From assembly GCF_028583425.1 (NCBI RefSeq), contig NC_072801.1:65673766-65737765 (forward strand): a DNA stretch of 64,000 nt. The letters run 5' to 3'. This document shows positions 21,390 to 42,125 of the stretch, one piece after another. The notes under the pieces were generated by a model. That model made no database searches and was not told the origin of the DNA. It worked only from the letters and a program-made list of their open reading frames with translations. Positions within the stretch are counted from its first letter, which is position 1; the number at the start of each line of letters is the position of its first letter. The stretch is from Eublepharis macularius (Eukaryota; Chordata; Lepidosauria; Squamata; Eublepharidae). The position numbers and the translations under genes are program-made.

Positions 21390-21640
21390 CCTGCATTGCA
21401 CTCAGTACTGCCTTAGAAAAATACTCAGAAACGTCAAGTGGTTCAAAATGCGTCAGCCAGATTGTTAACGGACACAGACGACCATGAATGTATCACCCCA
21501 CCCTTAAAAGATCTCCTCTGCCTTCCACTTTGTTTTTAAGATCAATGCAAAGTATTAGATAAGGGCGACATATTCCCTACCTCTCCAAGCATACCAGGGG
21601 CAGCACATACCTGGTTGGTTCCCTTGGAGGAGAGACCACT
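21390..21640 (+). mobile_element. L2/CR1-like LINE fragment
   Basis: The sequence follows the reverse transcriptase-end pattern of L2 and CR1, with a QNA-S-ARLL-like segment (GTCAGCCAGATTGTTAAC), then the TPPLKDLLCLP peptide read-out. Frames are broken by small changes. Confidence 0.5.
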
Positions 21641-22300
21641 GGAAACTTTGTGTGTGTGTGTAAATATTTGCTCTGTTTACAAAAGTATAGATAGAGCATG
21701 GAGGCTCCTATAGTGCAGCATATCCATCAACACCTATTAGATTGCCACAAGAGATCCTACACTCCAAAGAGGCTTCAGCAGTTCACAGCAGGGTCTGTTC
21801 TGGAATCTAAACTATCCTGTCTGTTGGAAATACAATGTCTTGTGTACAGAGAAGGCAGAAGACATAAAACACCTGCAGGAGACAACACATCTGACAGTTA
21901 GATATCAAAATAAGATCCTTCTTTCTGCCTTACTTATTCGTAGGCTACTTCCTGCTTCTTCCTGCAAGTTCCTCTTTCCCAGTTTAGTAAGGTAGTTAGT
22001 ATCTATTCTATTTCTCTGCTTTCTGTCAAAGTTGTAGTTCCTGATTAAACTCTCTTCATTCCCTCCTTAATCAGACTCAAGATCATTCCTAAGATATACC
22101 AGAGCCCACACTATCTTCACACAGGCACACACATCCCCCTCCTCATGGAAAGGGTAACCAAGCTCTAGCGGCGATTTGGACAGAGCCATTTCTTAACAAT
22201 CAAGGCCCATTCAGGGAACTCTGTTCAGGAAACCTTACTGCTCTTTCCTTTGGCTCCCTCCAGAGGTGATGCTCTAAGCTAAGCCCACAAGAGAGATACA

Positions 22301-22824
22301 GGGCCAAGTTACAAGGGACGAATGACACCTGAACGGCAAGTGAACAGACTCACATGTATTTCTCCCTGTTCACTTGCACTCCACTTGATCATGCCAAGCT
22401 ATAAGTGACGCCTGACACAGGTTGGACACTTGTCAGCTTCCCTCAAGTTTTGGTGGGAAATGTAGGCCTCCTGGTCTTGCAGCTTGGCTCTCCATTTAAT
22501 TGAAGTTTACAGAGTAGCAGTCTATGGGAGGGAGAACATGGGGTCAGGAGGGGAGTGCAGGCATTAGACTCTCACTGGGCGCCCCCCTTCCCCTCCACTG
22601 AGTGTGTCTGTGTGTGGGGGAGGTTCTGTAAACTTCAATTAAATGGAGAGCCAAGCTGTAAGACCAGGACACCTACATTTCCCATCAAAACTTGAGGGAA
22701 GCTGACAAGTGTCCAACCTGTGTCAGGTGTCACTTGTAGCTTGGCTCTATAGCGAACAGAGAGGAATACATATGAATCTGTTCACTTGCTGTTCAAGTGT
22801 CATTTGTCACTTGTAGCTTGGCCC
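22301..22824. mobile_element. Palindromic MITE split by a second palindromic MITE
   Basis: The outer arms GGGCCAAGTTACAAGGGACG and GTCACTTGTAGCTTGGCCC hold the same arm sequence as 8003-8200 (GCAAGTGAACAGACTC). The insertion falls at CTTGATCA, the centre of the outer palindrome. Confidence 0.85.
22391..22748. mobile_element. AGAGCCAAGCTACAAGTGACG-family MITE, long form, nested
   Basis: It has arms of about 120 bp with CCAAGCTATAAGTGACGCC at the left and GTGTCACTTGTAGCTTGGC at the right. They are joined by a unique middle of about 120 bp (22510-22630). The arms match the short copy at 5118-5321. Confidence 0.85.
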
Positions 22825-22937
22825 TCGGTAACCAAATACAGACACCTCCCAACATTAATCTTTAATCCCCCAAACAGCTTGAGGGCTAGGCTTCCACATA
22901 AATCTGGAGAGAGGCTCTTCCCCATGTATGCCTATTG

Positions 22938-23110
22938 AATCCAAAAGCGAGATGCTGGTCCGGTAGCACCTTAAAGACGACTGGATTTCCAGGATATGAG
23001 CTTTCAAAAGTCTTGGAAGCTTTTACTGTGGAAATCGAGTTGGTTTTGAAGGTGCTGCTGCTCGACCAGAATCTCGCTCTTCTACTGAAGACCAACATGG
23101 CTACTCACCT
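22938..23110. mobile_element. Palindromic MITE fragment, GACCAACAAG-type
   Basis: GTAGCACCTTAAAGACGACT and TTGGTTTTGAAGGTGCTGC form a worn inverted pair, ending near ACCAACATGGCTACTCACC. Confidence 0.6.
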
Positions 23111-23129
23111 GAAACTGTCATCCGAGGTG

Positions 23130-23350
23130 AGCCAGTTGGGTTCCCAGTTCCAGGTTGGGAAATTCCTGGAGATTTGGGAGGTGAAGGCTGGAGATGGTGG
23201 GGTTTGGGAAGGAGAGAGGCCTCAATAGGGTATAATGCCATAGAGCCCACCCTCCAAAGTAGCAGTGTTTTCCAGGGGAATTGTTCTATGTGTCTTGGAG
23301 ATCAGTTAGTCTGGGAGATCTCCAGCCACCACCTGGAGGTTGGTAACCCT
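23130..23350 (+). mobile_element. TAGGGTTGCCA-family hAT-type MITE
   Basis: It contains CAGGTTGGGAAATTCCTGGA and GTATAATGCCATAGAG. Its end CCACCTGGAGGTTGGTAACC leads into CTA. Confidence 0.8.
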
Positions 23351-23734
23351 AGATTCTAGAGGGATCTCTGCTGACAAAAGTACCAGAACAAGTCTGTTCT
23401 GTTCCTTAGTGTATTCATGAAGATCCTTTTATCCAGCATTTCCTCTCTTTTTTAATCTATGCTTTTCATCGTCACAGCCAATCCTATTTAGGTGTTCAGT
23501 TTTGTTGTGGATTTTACTTTTTAAAAACATTCTTCTTTATACTTCAACATGTTTTTGTAAGCATCCTTGAGGGTTTTATGCCAAAAGGTGGGGTAGAAAT
23601 GCTCTAAATAAATTAAAGGGAAAATGGGGCACAGTTGGGGCTGACAATTCCAGCTTGGGAAATTCCTGGAGATTTGTGTGTGTGTGGGGGGGGGGGGAGA
23701 GCAAAATCTGGGAGGGAAGGGAGCCAGCATGAAT

Positions 23735-24127
23735 CCCATGGACGTTTGCTGGATAACCTTGGGCCAGTTGCTCTTAGGGTTGCCAGGTCCAGGTTGGGAA
23801 ATTCCTGGAGATTTGGGGGGCAGAGCCTGGAGAGGGCGGGGTTTGGGGAGGGGAAGGACCTCAGAATGGTATAATACCATAGAGTTCACCCTCCAAAGCA
23901 GCCATTTTCTTCAGGGGAACTAATCTCTGTCACCTGGAGATGAGTTGTAATTCCAGGAGACCTCCAGTCACCGCCTGGAGGCTGGCAACCCTAGTTGCTC
24001 TCTCAGCCTAATCTATCACACTGGGTTGTTGTGAGGATAAAATGGAAGAGAGGAGAATTATGTAAGTCACCTTGTGTCCCCAGTGGGGAGAAATGTGGGG
24101 TATAAATGAAGTAAATAAAAATAAAAT
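23735..24127 (+). mobile_element. tRNA-derived SINE interrupted by a MITE
   Basis: The left part ends TTGGGCCAGTTGCTCT. The right part continues CTCTCAGCCTAATC, GGTTGTTGTGAGGATAAAAT and GGTATAAATGAAGTAAATA. Together they make one SINE body split at 23775-23993. A fragment of another TAGGGTTGCCA copy lies directly left (23632-23690). Confidence 0.85.
23775..23993 (+). mobile_element. TAGGGTTGCCA-family hAT-type MITE with exact 8-bp target duplication
   Basis: The 219-bp element runs from TAGGGTTGCCAGGTCCAGG to GGCTGGCAACCCTA. The flanks GTTGCTCT at 23767-23774 and 23994-24001 are identical. This is one of the copies that defines the family ends. Confidence 0.95.
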
Positions 24128-24310
24128 AATTCCTGGAGGTTTGGGGGCAGGGGTCCCTTGGGAGAACAGAGTTTGGGGGCGGGAAGGGAGCTCAGAGGGG
24201 ATGTGACGCCACACAGTCTTCCCCCTGAAGCTGCCATTCCTTACAGCTGAACAGATCGTTGTACCCTGACAATCGCATGTCATTCCAGGAGGACTGGTAA
24301 CCTTAGGCAC
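24128..24310 (+). mobile_element. TAGGGTTGCCA-family MITE, diverged
   Basis: ATTCCTGGAGGTTTGGGGGC and GGAGGACTGGTAACCTTA are recognisable ends of the core. The left terminus is lost. Confidence 0.65.
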
Positions 24311-25274
24311 AGTGGGATGAGAAAGGGAGCCCAGGACTCCTGGGTCCTGCTTTGGCAGACAGAGCAGGTTACTGAAGGGTGACCCAGAGGGGAAGTTGAA
24401 CCGTCGAGATAAATGCATTCTTCCCTGTTTAGACTAAGCGGCTTGAGGGACTTGCCATTCTGCTGGTTTTTTTCCTTAAGGAAGCTGGCAGTCGGGCAGG
24501 GGTTTCCCCTTCCTGCAGTTTACAAAAGCCATTAAACAGGGCTGGACAAAGCGGAGGAATGAGAAATACAATCTCAGCGCTGCAGGCAGACCGAGGAGGG
24601 GAGTTGGGAGGGGCACCGAGAACGGCTCAGGAGCCAGGATTCTGGCACTGCCTCTTGCCAAGTGAGAATGGTGGTGGGCAGAGGGCGATTTTCCTGGTCT
24701 TGAGGGCTAGGCCTTGCTTTGATAGTCTGTTGAGCCATTCAGAGAAAACTCTGAAGATGCCTGACAAAAACGGTGACGTTAAGCAGGCCCAGCTTTGTGA
24801 GGGATCCTTCCGGGTAACCAGATGGAGTTCCTCAGAACTCCATGAGCAGCAGAAATAATAATAATAAATAAGCAGGCCCTTAAAGTGTGATGGATTGACT
24901 CGATAAAGGAAGCAACAGCCTTCAGTTAGCAAGACCTCAGCAATGTTGTTAATGATAGAATAATTTGGAGGGCATTCATTCATAGGCGCATTACACAACC
25001 TGTGTCCTACCAAGGGCCACCGTGTCCCACAGGCCCAAATGACTGAAGATGGGATTGTGCACTTGGAATGTTTCAACAAACTGTAATTTAGTCTTATGCT
25101 ACCAGTGTTTTATGTATTTTAATTGTTGTGATCCGCTCTGAGCCCTCTTAATAAATAAATAAATGATAAATGATAAAGTTATCAACATTTGAACATATCG
25201 CCTATAGTAGGCAGCTGCATATGGACTTATTTTTAGATACTTGGAAATCTTTTATAGATATTTTTGCATAGTGT
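24311..25274. other. Intergenic, mostly unassigned
   Basis: No gene was found. Near 25090-25170 is a retroelement-type tail (GTGATCCGCTCTGAGCCC then AATAAATAAATAAATG). Confidence 0.35.
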
Positions 25275-25278
25275 TTTT

Positions 25279-25763
25279 GTAGAGTGGAAAACCACAGCTG
25301 GAGGGAAGAGGACAAAACACCCAATAGAATTTTTTTTAATGTATAAAAATATTATAAAGTGGCAAGTGCTCTAGTGAATAAATAGATAAATAACTAGATA
25401 AGTAGATACAAAATACTCATAAATAAAGACTATTCCTATGAATATACAATACCAAAAACGAGTCCTATGTGACCGCCGAACAAGATTTTCCCTGCTGCAA
25501 TATACAAATGAGTCAGTCACTTAATATTAACATATGAAAGTACAGTATTCTCTTTGTTCTTTTAGTAGGTGCAGCAAGAAGAATGGAAGGAGACCGTCCC
25601 AAAGGAACATACCCACAATAGACAATGCCATGAAGTAGTAAAATGTTTATCTCTTTTTTTCTTGCAGGTGACGCCACTTTATAATATTTTTATACATAAA
25701 TATATATATAAAAATTTCTATTGAGTGTTTTGCCCTCTTCCTCCAATTGTGGTTTTCCACTTT
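25279..25763. mobile_element. DNA transposon-like element with inverted ends of about 85 bp
   Basis: The left end GTGGAAAACCACAGCTGGAG (near 25279) and the right end TCCAATTGTGGTTTTCCAC (to 25763) are complementary. They continue inward through ACAAAACACCCAATAGAA and TTCTATTGAGTGTTTTG to TATAAAGTGGC and GCCACTTTATA. About 300 bp of AT-rich sequence lies between. The superfamily is unknown and no target duplication is evident. Confidence 0.7.
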
Positions 25764-26454
25764 TCCATTCTAATTTATTTTGGAGAAGTCTCTCGTTTTG
25801 AATCTAAATAGTGTTTTTGCAGGCAGAATTTCCCCCCTTTCCTACTGTGCTTAGAATGCACTAACAACAACCATACGATTGAGAGCTTATTTAAAAGACT
25901 CATGTACATGTCATATTCCCAACATTTGTGCCACCGATTCCTATGATGCTCGAGCTTTAATAAGACCCCCCCTGGCCTCATAAGGTCAACACTAACTTGG
26001 GGTCAGGGCCTAGCGGCAGCTTTTCTACAGCCCCAAAGCCTCCTACCCCAAGCCAGTAAATCCTGACTCACATGCACCTCTCCCGTCAAGCCTCTCTGGC
26101 AGACTGAGGTAATGGTGACCCTAACAAATGCCGCTGACTCACCCTGATGAACTACAAGGCAGTGTGGGAACAGGGCAGAGCTTTGCAGCTTCAATCCTTC
26201 CCAAGCGGCTTTAGAAGCTTAATTGGGTCTCTCTCATAAGCTTTGAAAAGGGCTATTTGGTGCGCTGGGCTCATTGGGAAAAGAAAAGAAAAAGTCCTGG
26301 CTAAAACAAGCACTTAATTGTAAAACAGAAAGTTGTTGGGAGGTGATGGTGGTGGCCCTATCTGCCAAAAAGCTCTGCTTTTTCATAGCCCACTAATTTC
26401 TTCTGAGTATGTGCAGAGTTCATGTCTTCTCCCCACTGAATAGTCACTGCCAGG

Positions 26455-26760
26455 GCTCATTTTGAGAGGGAACGCACAGGAACGCAGTTCCGGCAGTTCC
26501 CCAAAGAGGTCACATGTCAGGTGGCCCCGTCCACTTGACTCTCGGCCATTTTGGGCCTGTTTTGTCCTGGATTGGGGCTGAAATGGCCCGGATCGGGCCT
26601 CGACGGGTGGTGGATCACTCTCCTGTTCAGCAGCGGCCTAATCCTGACCATTTTGTGCCCCTTTTTGGCCATTTTCAGCCCCTTTTTCCATTTTGGGCCC
26701 AATTTTGGTCCTGAATGGCCAGGATTGGATCCAAAACAGCCAGCATAGGTGATGTCGGGG
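26455..26760 (+). mobile_element. hAT-like MITE, one clear end
   Basis: The left end CAGGGCTCATTTTGAGAGGG resembles a hAT terminus. GAACGCAGTTCCGGCAGTTC follows, and then a run of CATTTTGGGCC-like sub-repeats. The right end is not seen. Confidence 0.5.
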
Positions 26761-27538
26761 GTGTGACATATGCAAATCAGTTATGCTGATGACACATTTC
26801 TGGAGATAATAGAGCTGATACCTGCAAGGAACCTATAACAACTAAATGACGCAATTAATATGACTTGAAAATAGTAGAATATACAATTTAGTCAATATCC
26901 ATATGCAATGAAAATGATGACAGTGAATGAATCAATAAACAAATTCATACAGACGAGGTGATAAATAAATTTGTTCACACAAGACCGCATTCCCTCTACC
27001 AAGTCTCTCAGTGATACGTGCAGTCTCTCATTCAAAGTCAATGCAATAAATAATAAACAGTTGCCACTCTTCCTGGTGAAGTGTAGAGGAATAGCTGCTC
27101 CTGTTGAATTTCTGACATGCTTGTGACTGTTAAAGGCACAGAACCTCTGCCAGGGGAAAAAAAGGGGGGCATACATGGTAGTGAGATGGCATTAAGGTTG
27201 CCAACGGTCCCTCAAACAGAGTTTTGATATACAGTAATGGGCAGCTGAAGCTTTTCATGGTGCAGAGCTAAATAACATCAGTTGGTGATTACTGTGGAGC
27301 AACTGATCATCCTTTTTCTGCCTCTAGCTTTGCCTCTTCTGTTCTCCGCAGTGAGAGCTGAATGGGACAGAGATGTTGGAGCGACAGGCTTATGCAACCA
27401 TTTTATCACCACAAAGAATGCATATTTTTCCTATTCTCTGCTTTAGCCCTGAGGGAGCTTTCTACCGTGGAAACCATCAACATTCCCCCTCCATGTCTTC
27501 TTTTACTGGAAGGAAACACCAGCTGGTGGTGGAAAGTG

Positions 27539-27735
27539 CTGTCATGTCACAGCTGACTTACGGCGACTCCTATTTCATGTTATTTCAGGGTTTCAAGGCA
27601 AGAGACTGAGAGGTACTTTGCCATTGCCTGCCTCTGCATAACAACCCTTTGGAGGTCTCCCATCCAATTATTAACCAAAGCCAACCCTGCTTAGCTTCTG
27701 AGATCTGATGAAATCAGCCTTGCCTGGGCCATCAA
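27539..27735 (-). mobile_element. 5S rRNA-derived SINE
   Basis: On the minus strand it contains GATCTCAGAAGCTAAGCAGG and GGATGGGAGACCTCC. The GGCAATGGCAAAGTACC block and a tail with GTCGCCGTAAGTCAGC follow. Confidence 0.87.
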
Positions 27736-27844
27736 CTCAGGGAAAGCAAGCACTAGGAAATCTAAATTATCAGACTCCAGGGCAAGAGGATTTGGAATAT
27801 TTTTATTCCAAAAATTTAGAAAGCTGGTGTTGTGTTGTAGTTAC

Positions 27845-28275
27845 AACCTCAGGCTAGGATCTATGAGACCAGGGCCGATTCCAGACGACTAACCTGAAGG
27901 CGCTGCATGCTGCCATGTTCCGGATTGCGACAGGGAAAATGCGAAATATTGCGTTTTCTCGCTTGAGTTTGGCGCGGTATTGCGCCAAACTCTCGTGAGA
28001 AAACGCGATATTTCACGTTTTCCCCGTCACGATCCGGAACATGACGGCATGCAGCGCCTTCAGGTTAGTCGTCTGGAATCGGCCCAGGTTCGAATCCCTG
28101 CTCTGCCATGGAATCTCACGGGTGACCTTGGGTTAGCACACCCTCTTAGCCTAACCTACCTCACAGGGTTGTTGTGAGGATAAAGTGGACGAGAGAAGAA
28201 AGATATAAACCGCTTTGGGTTCTCTTTGGGGAGAAAGGCGTGGTACGTGTGAAGTTAATAAGAATAAACAATACT
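27845..28275 (+). mobile_element. tRNA-derived SINE interrupted by a palindrome
   Basis: The left piece is AACCTCAGGCTAGGATC. The right piece is AGGTTCGAATCCCTGC (B box), then TGGAATCTCACGGGTGACC, GGGTTGTTGTGAGGATAAAG and an AATAAACAATA tail. The break at 27872-28085 falls just before the B box. Confidence 0.85.
27872..28085. mobile_element. CpG-rich palindromic element (GGCCGATTCCAGACGACTAAC)
   Basis: The 214-bp element is a near-perfect inverted repeat. It starts GGGCCGATTCCAGACGACTA and ends with the complement. Its centre has AAAACGCGATATTTCACG and GTTTTCTCGCTTGAGTTTGG. A CAG at each edge may be a 3-bp target duplication. A related palindrome lies at about 38636-38832. Confidence 0.88.
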
Positions 28276-28469
28276 TACAAAAATAAACTGGTATTACAAG
28301 GAAAGCTAGAGGGAGCAGTTTAAAAAATACATCCTCGATGAGGGTGAAGGCTCAGTGATGAAGGGCAAAACTGTCTGAATACGATCAGAAGAATTTCCTT
28401 TGGTAACTTACTCTGTAGATGTCAAGGGAAGGAGGCACAGCCAGTTCCAGCTGATTCTTCAGCTATTTT

Positions 28470-28760
28470 TATTATTTATTTTTGTATAGTCCGCCTTTCT
28501 CCCCGAGACCCAAGGTGGATCACACAGTGTGACTGAATACGATATCGCTGTTTCAGCATTTCTTCAACTCCGTATTGGATTCTTGCTAATGCTATGTCTT
28601 TGTAAACTTGTATTTATTAACCTTATGGCATTGTTTATGGAAATGTCCTTGATATTGACTGTACTAATCTCACACTGTTTAATCCGCCTTGAGTCTCAGT
28701 GAGAAAGGTCGTCTATAAATGACACAAATAAAATAAATCAATAAAATAAAATAAAAAAAA
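28470..28760 (+). repeat. Retroelement tail arranged as an inverted pair
   Basis: The left edge reads TAGTCCGCCTTTCTCCCC and GGTGGATCACACAGTGTGA. The right edge reads CTCACACTGTTTAATCCGCC and TTGAGTCTCAGTGAGAAAGG. The block is the same sequence as 3945-4150 in the opposite orientation. It ends in AAATAAAATAAATC. Confidence 0.6.
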
Positions 28761-29319
28761 TAACTAACAGCTAAGTCATTTCACTGAGCAAAACACAATA
28801 CGATCAACAGTTAGGGTACAGTAGCAGAAAATCTGAAAACAAGCATAAAGCCAAACACAGAGATGAAACCTATCTAAAAACAAAGTGTAAGTAAATAACA
28901 TGACATGGTTAGCCACATGGAATCTACCCAATAAGAGCATATCTCCTGCAGCAGACAGTACCCAATAGCATAGTCTATAGCCCCTGTCCTTTACCAAGGT
29001 ATCTCTTTGAGGTATTATATGAAATACCTATAATCTGAGTAGAAAGCCCTCTTGAGTAATTCGGTTTTGCATAGCTTCAGTTAGGTAGCACTGGTCAACT
29101 CCAATCGAAGCGCAAGATTCAGGTCCAGAAGCACCTTAATCTAGTTGGTCTTGAAGGTGCCATCAGAACAGAACATTGCTCAGTTTTGCATTGTTTGCAG
29201 AAAGCCAGGAGAGTGGGGGCTTTCCTGACCTCCTGTACATATCCATTGTGTCCCACTTTTCTTTATCCCCAATTAATCTTGTGTGCAATGAACCACTTGC
29301 TTAGAATCTCTCTTGTGTG

Positions 29320-29690
29320 TGTGTCATGTGCTGTCAAGTCGCCTCCACCCTATGGTGACCTTATGAATGAAAGGCCTCCAAAAAGTCCTATCATTAACAT
29401 ACTTGCTCAGATCCTGCAAACTGGAGGACGTGGCTTCTTTTATTGAATCAAACCATCTCATTTTAGGTCTTCCTCTTTTCCTGCTGCCTTCCACTTTTTC
29501 TAGCATTATTGACTTTTCCAAAGAATCTTGTCTTCTCATGATGTGACCAAAATACGATAGCCTCAGTTTTGTCATTTTAGCTTCTAGGGAGAAGTCAGGC
29601 TTGATTTGAACTAGTACCCACTTATTTGTCTTTTTGGCCGTCCATGGTATCTGCAGAACTCTACTCCAGCACCACATTTCAATGAATCAA
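29320..29690 (-). mobile_element. BovB LINE 3' end (RTE clade)
   Basis: An open minus-strand frame of 117 codons (29324-29677) matches the remembered C-terminus of BovB ORF2. It reads WCWSRVLQIPWTAKKTNKW, then LRLSYFGHIMRRQDSLEKS, GSRKRGRPKMRWFD and DRTFWRPFIHKVT. The 3' tail (GTGCTGTCAAGTCGCC and ATGGTGACCTTATGAATG on the plus strand) resembles the tails of the 5S-derived SINEs here, which BovB probably mobilised. The element is 5'-truncated near 29690. Confidence 0.9.
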
Positions 29691-30456
29691 AAGTGCTACT
29701 GGACTCTTCACTATCTTTTATCTTTAAGAATCTTTTCTAGTTCCCTCACGGCCACTCTTCCAAGTCTCAGTCTTCTGATTTCTTCATTGCATTGGATGAT
29801 GATTAAGCAAAGGAATAGAAGACCTTGAACCATTTCAATGTCAATTTCTCCCGCGCTTTCCTGTATTCCCAACCTGCCGTTTGGTCCGCAGCCCATCTCG
29901 GGGGCTTTCTGAAGGCGGCCGCGATCCTGCGGAACTCCTAGTCACCAGAGGGCGCTCCCGTAGCTGCAGATCTCATTCGGAAAAAAAATGGAGAAAGAAC
30001 TATATTATTTTCTTCCGACTGCGAACCGCCTGCCCCCCCCCCTTTCCTCCCCTCCTTTGGCAAAGGGAGGACAGGAAAAGGAGACAAAGAAGGAGGAAGC
30101 GGGGAAAGCTGAAGGTCCAACGGGGGGAGAGATCGGTGAACGGTGGAGGGCTCTGGCTGGGAGCAACAGCTGGAGAAACCGACGCGCGTCCAGGGAGCAG
30201 GAAGGATTGATTGATGGAGGAGGCAGGGAGCGACCGAGGGGTGGCAGAATGAAGCATCTCTGATGCGGTGGTTGTAGGCAGTGAACGAGGATGGACAGGC
30301 AGGCAGGCAGACAGGCGGAGGCAAGAAAGGAGGGAGCCATGGGATAGAGCGGAGGGCAGCACCCCGGGCCCACGGAAGCCCCCCAGCTGGCCAGCGCTTC
30401 CAGTTCCTCCGCTCTCCGTCCTCTTGCGGCGCGCAACTCTCCAAAGTTGGTCCCAG

Positions 30457-39814
<9,358 letters not shown>

Positions 39815-40603
39815 GCTCAGGCCTGCTCTGACTCTTTCCATCTCTGTGGAACGTGTGTCTGTGTGTCTGTGTGAAGAACTTTCTGGAAATTAATGTATTA
39901 GGGCAATACTACGTAAAAAATATCTGCCGCTTGTGAAGCATTCCCATTCTCCTGTGCCTGCTCTGCCCCCTGGTGGAGACACACCGTAAGCTGATGACAG
40001 TTACAGGTAAAGAAACATGGCAGCACCTGTGGACGCTCCAGACTCCACGTTTGCTTATGAATTGCCATTTTTTTAAACACTGGGCATGTGTTATTTGCAA
40101 GATTAGAAGGAAGCATTGCAGATAGAAACAGAAGATCTGCAGAAACTGTATAGGGAAATGGGGATGAAAGGGCAAGGCTTCTTGAGTTTAGTCGCCTTCC
40201 AGGTTCCCATAGGCTGTCTTTTGAGGAACTAAGAATTGTGCTGTGTGTGTGTGCTGGGGTGGAACTTAAAAGAACGTTTGCCAAAAGGCAAGCACCAACA
40301 GGATGATTTTAAGAAGTCTTAGGAAACTTACAAGGCTCCCAGTGACTTAAAAGTGGAGGGGCATCCAGTAATCGAACGCGAGGCAGCCTCTTCACCTGCC
40401 CCCAATCCACATTTTACAAAATGCGTCGCTTTACCCTATTTGCTTACGTTTGCTTTATGTATAACTGTATGGCTTCTGTGATTCAGAGGAAAGGAGAGGC
40501 CCATGGGATCTTTAAACAATTTTGTTCAGAACCATGAGAAACAGAAGCTTGATACCAGGTTTTTTTTTTAAAGTATATATTCACAGGGTGACAGTTCCCA
40601 CAT

Positions 40604-41210
40604 GGGTTGCCAGCCTCCAGGTGGTGGCTGGAGATCTCCTGGAATTACAACTGATCTCCAGGCCATAGAGACCAGTTCCCCTGGAGAAAATGGCTGCTTT
40701 TGGGGGTGGACTCTGGCATTATACTCAGATGAGATCCCTCCCCCGCAAATGCTATCCTCTCCATAAGGTTGCCAGGTTCCCTTACGTTCCTGGTGAGGGG
40801 AAGACCTGGCTCCTCCTTGCCTTCTTTATTGTGTGCACTGTTCACGCATGGTCCCACGGCTGCGCGATGACGTCACTTCCGGTGCAGGGGGTACACCTGC
40901 TTCACAGCAGGCTGATTTGGGCCTTGAACAGGCCCAATTCGGCCCTTTTGGGGCCTATGGCGAAGCACAGGAGTGCTCCTGGGGCAGCACGATGCTATCA
41001 GTGACATCGTCATGTCACCTGGGGAGCACGCCGGGGAAGCCCATTCCTGAGCCTTTGTCCCCCACCGGCCAGGTAAGTGGAAGTGGGGGATGGAGGGTGA
41101 AAGCAGGGGATTCCCTGCCCTCAGTGGGGGAATGGGATCCCTACCTCTCTGGGATCCACCCCTCCAAATCTCCCAGAATTTCCTAACCTGGAACTGGCAA
41201 CTCTACACGC
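40604..41210 (-). mobile_element. TAGGGTTGCCA-family MITE split by another hAT-type element
   Basis: The left part runs GGGTTGCCAGCCTCCAGGTG to CTATCCTCTCC. The right part runs GGGATCCACCCCTCC to ACCTGGAACTGGCAACTC. Together they match the family; the insertion is 40764-41144. Confidence 0.85.
40764..41144. mobile_element. TAGGGTTGCCAGGTCCC-family element, nested
   Basis: It begins TAAGGTTGCCAGGTTCCC and ends GAATGGGATCCCTA. The flanks CCTCTCCA and CCTCTCTG match at six of eight bases. The middle has the GGCTGATTTGGGCC blocks seen also at 37804-38248. Confidence 0.8.
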
Positions 41211-42125
41211 AGCCCTGATTAAGCATGGCATTGGTTGTTATTTGCTAAGATGTTCAGTCCTAAAGTTCAAGGCTACCTGCAAGTTACACATTCTGTCGTC
41301 AAAGACCTTTTGCTTAACTCCAGATATATGGGGCTTCTCTTCAGTTCATTAAGTGGCGAGGCCAAAGACATTGTTCATAGTCTTGAAAGTATTCTCTGTG
41401 TTATCAGTATGTCGTGATTTCCAGGGCGGACTGCATTTATACTGGATTCTGGGGTGGAGCTCTCGAATGGTCCGGCTCAAATTAAGCCCTGGGAGGGGAG
41501 CGGAAAGATCTGGGATTCTGTTGCAAACAGGAGGGAATTGACAAGCCTCACCTGTTGGGAGTTGAGAGGTGGGGCTGCAACTTCGGGAACCTCTTAGATG
41601 GTGCTGAGGCTGCAGCTGGAGAAGGGGATCGAGGGAATCAGGAGAATTCCTGGGTTCTGTCTCCAGAGAATCTGAAGCAAGCGTGGGGTGCATCTTGAGA
41701 AGGGGCCATTACCTATGACTTGTGGGGCCAAAGCTGGGTAGTTTCTGGATTCTGTGTGTTGTAGGTTCCATGGTGTACATTTATATATTTTTTCATTATA
41801 GAGTTTGCTACTTAAAATGCCAGCTATGTGTGTGTTTGTGTTCTACAATTCCATGACTTACCCAAAATATTATCAGTCCCTTTTTGCAGGTGTTTGGGAG
41901 TGGTTTTGTATTCTTTGCTATCTCTTCCTCAAGTAAGAATGGTTTGGTACTTTAAGAGCACAGCATTCTCCTATTTTTATTTATTTTAAAAAATATATTT
42001 TGCCTTTCTGTCCTCACAAGGGTCACCAAGGCAGCTAACAAATGAAAACATACCCAAGAAAACCACACTTAAAATTAAAACCACCCAAGAAAACCATCAT
42101 TAAAAGAATTGAAACCAGAGCCTAT
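41211..42125. other. Intergenic, nothing firm
   Basis: No exon was found. A possible retroelement tail lies at about 41975-42100. Confidence 0.35.

Noticed and set aside
41235-41693. Possible retroelement coding remnant (frames on both strands)
   Set aside because: One segment vaguely recalls a gag-like stretch, but there is no supporting motif or flanking repeat, so it is not called.
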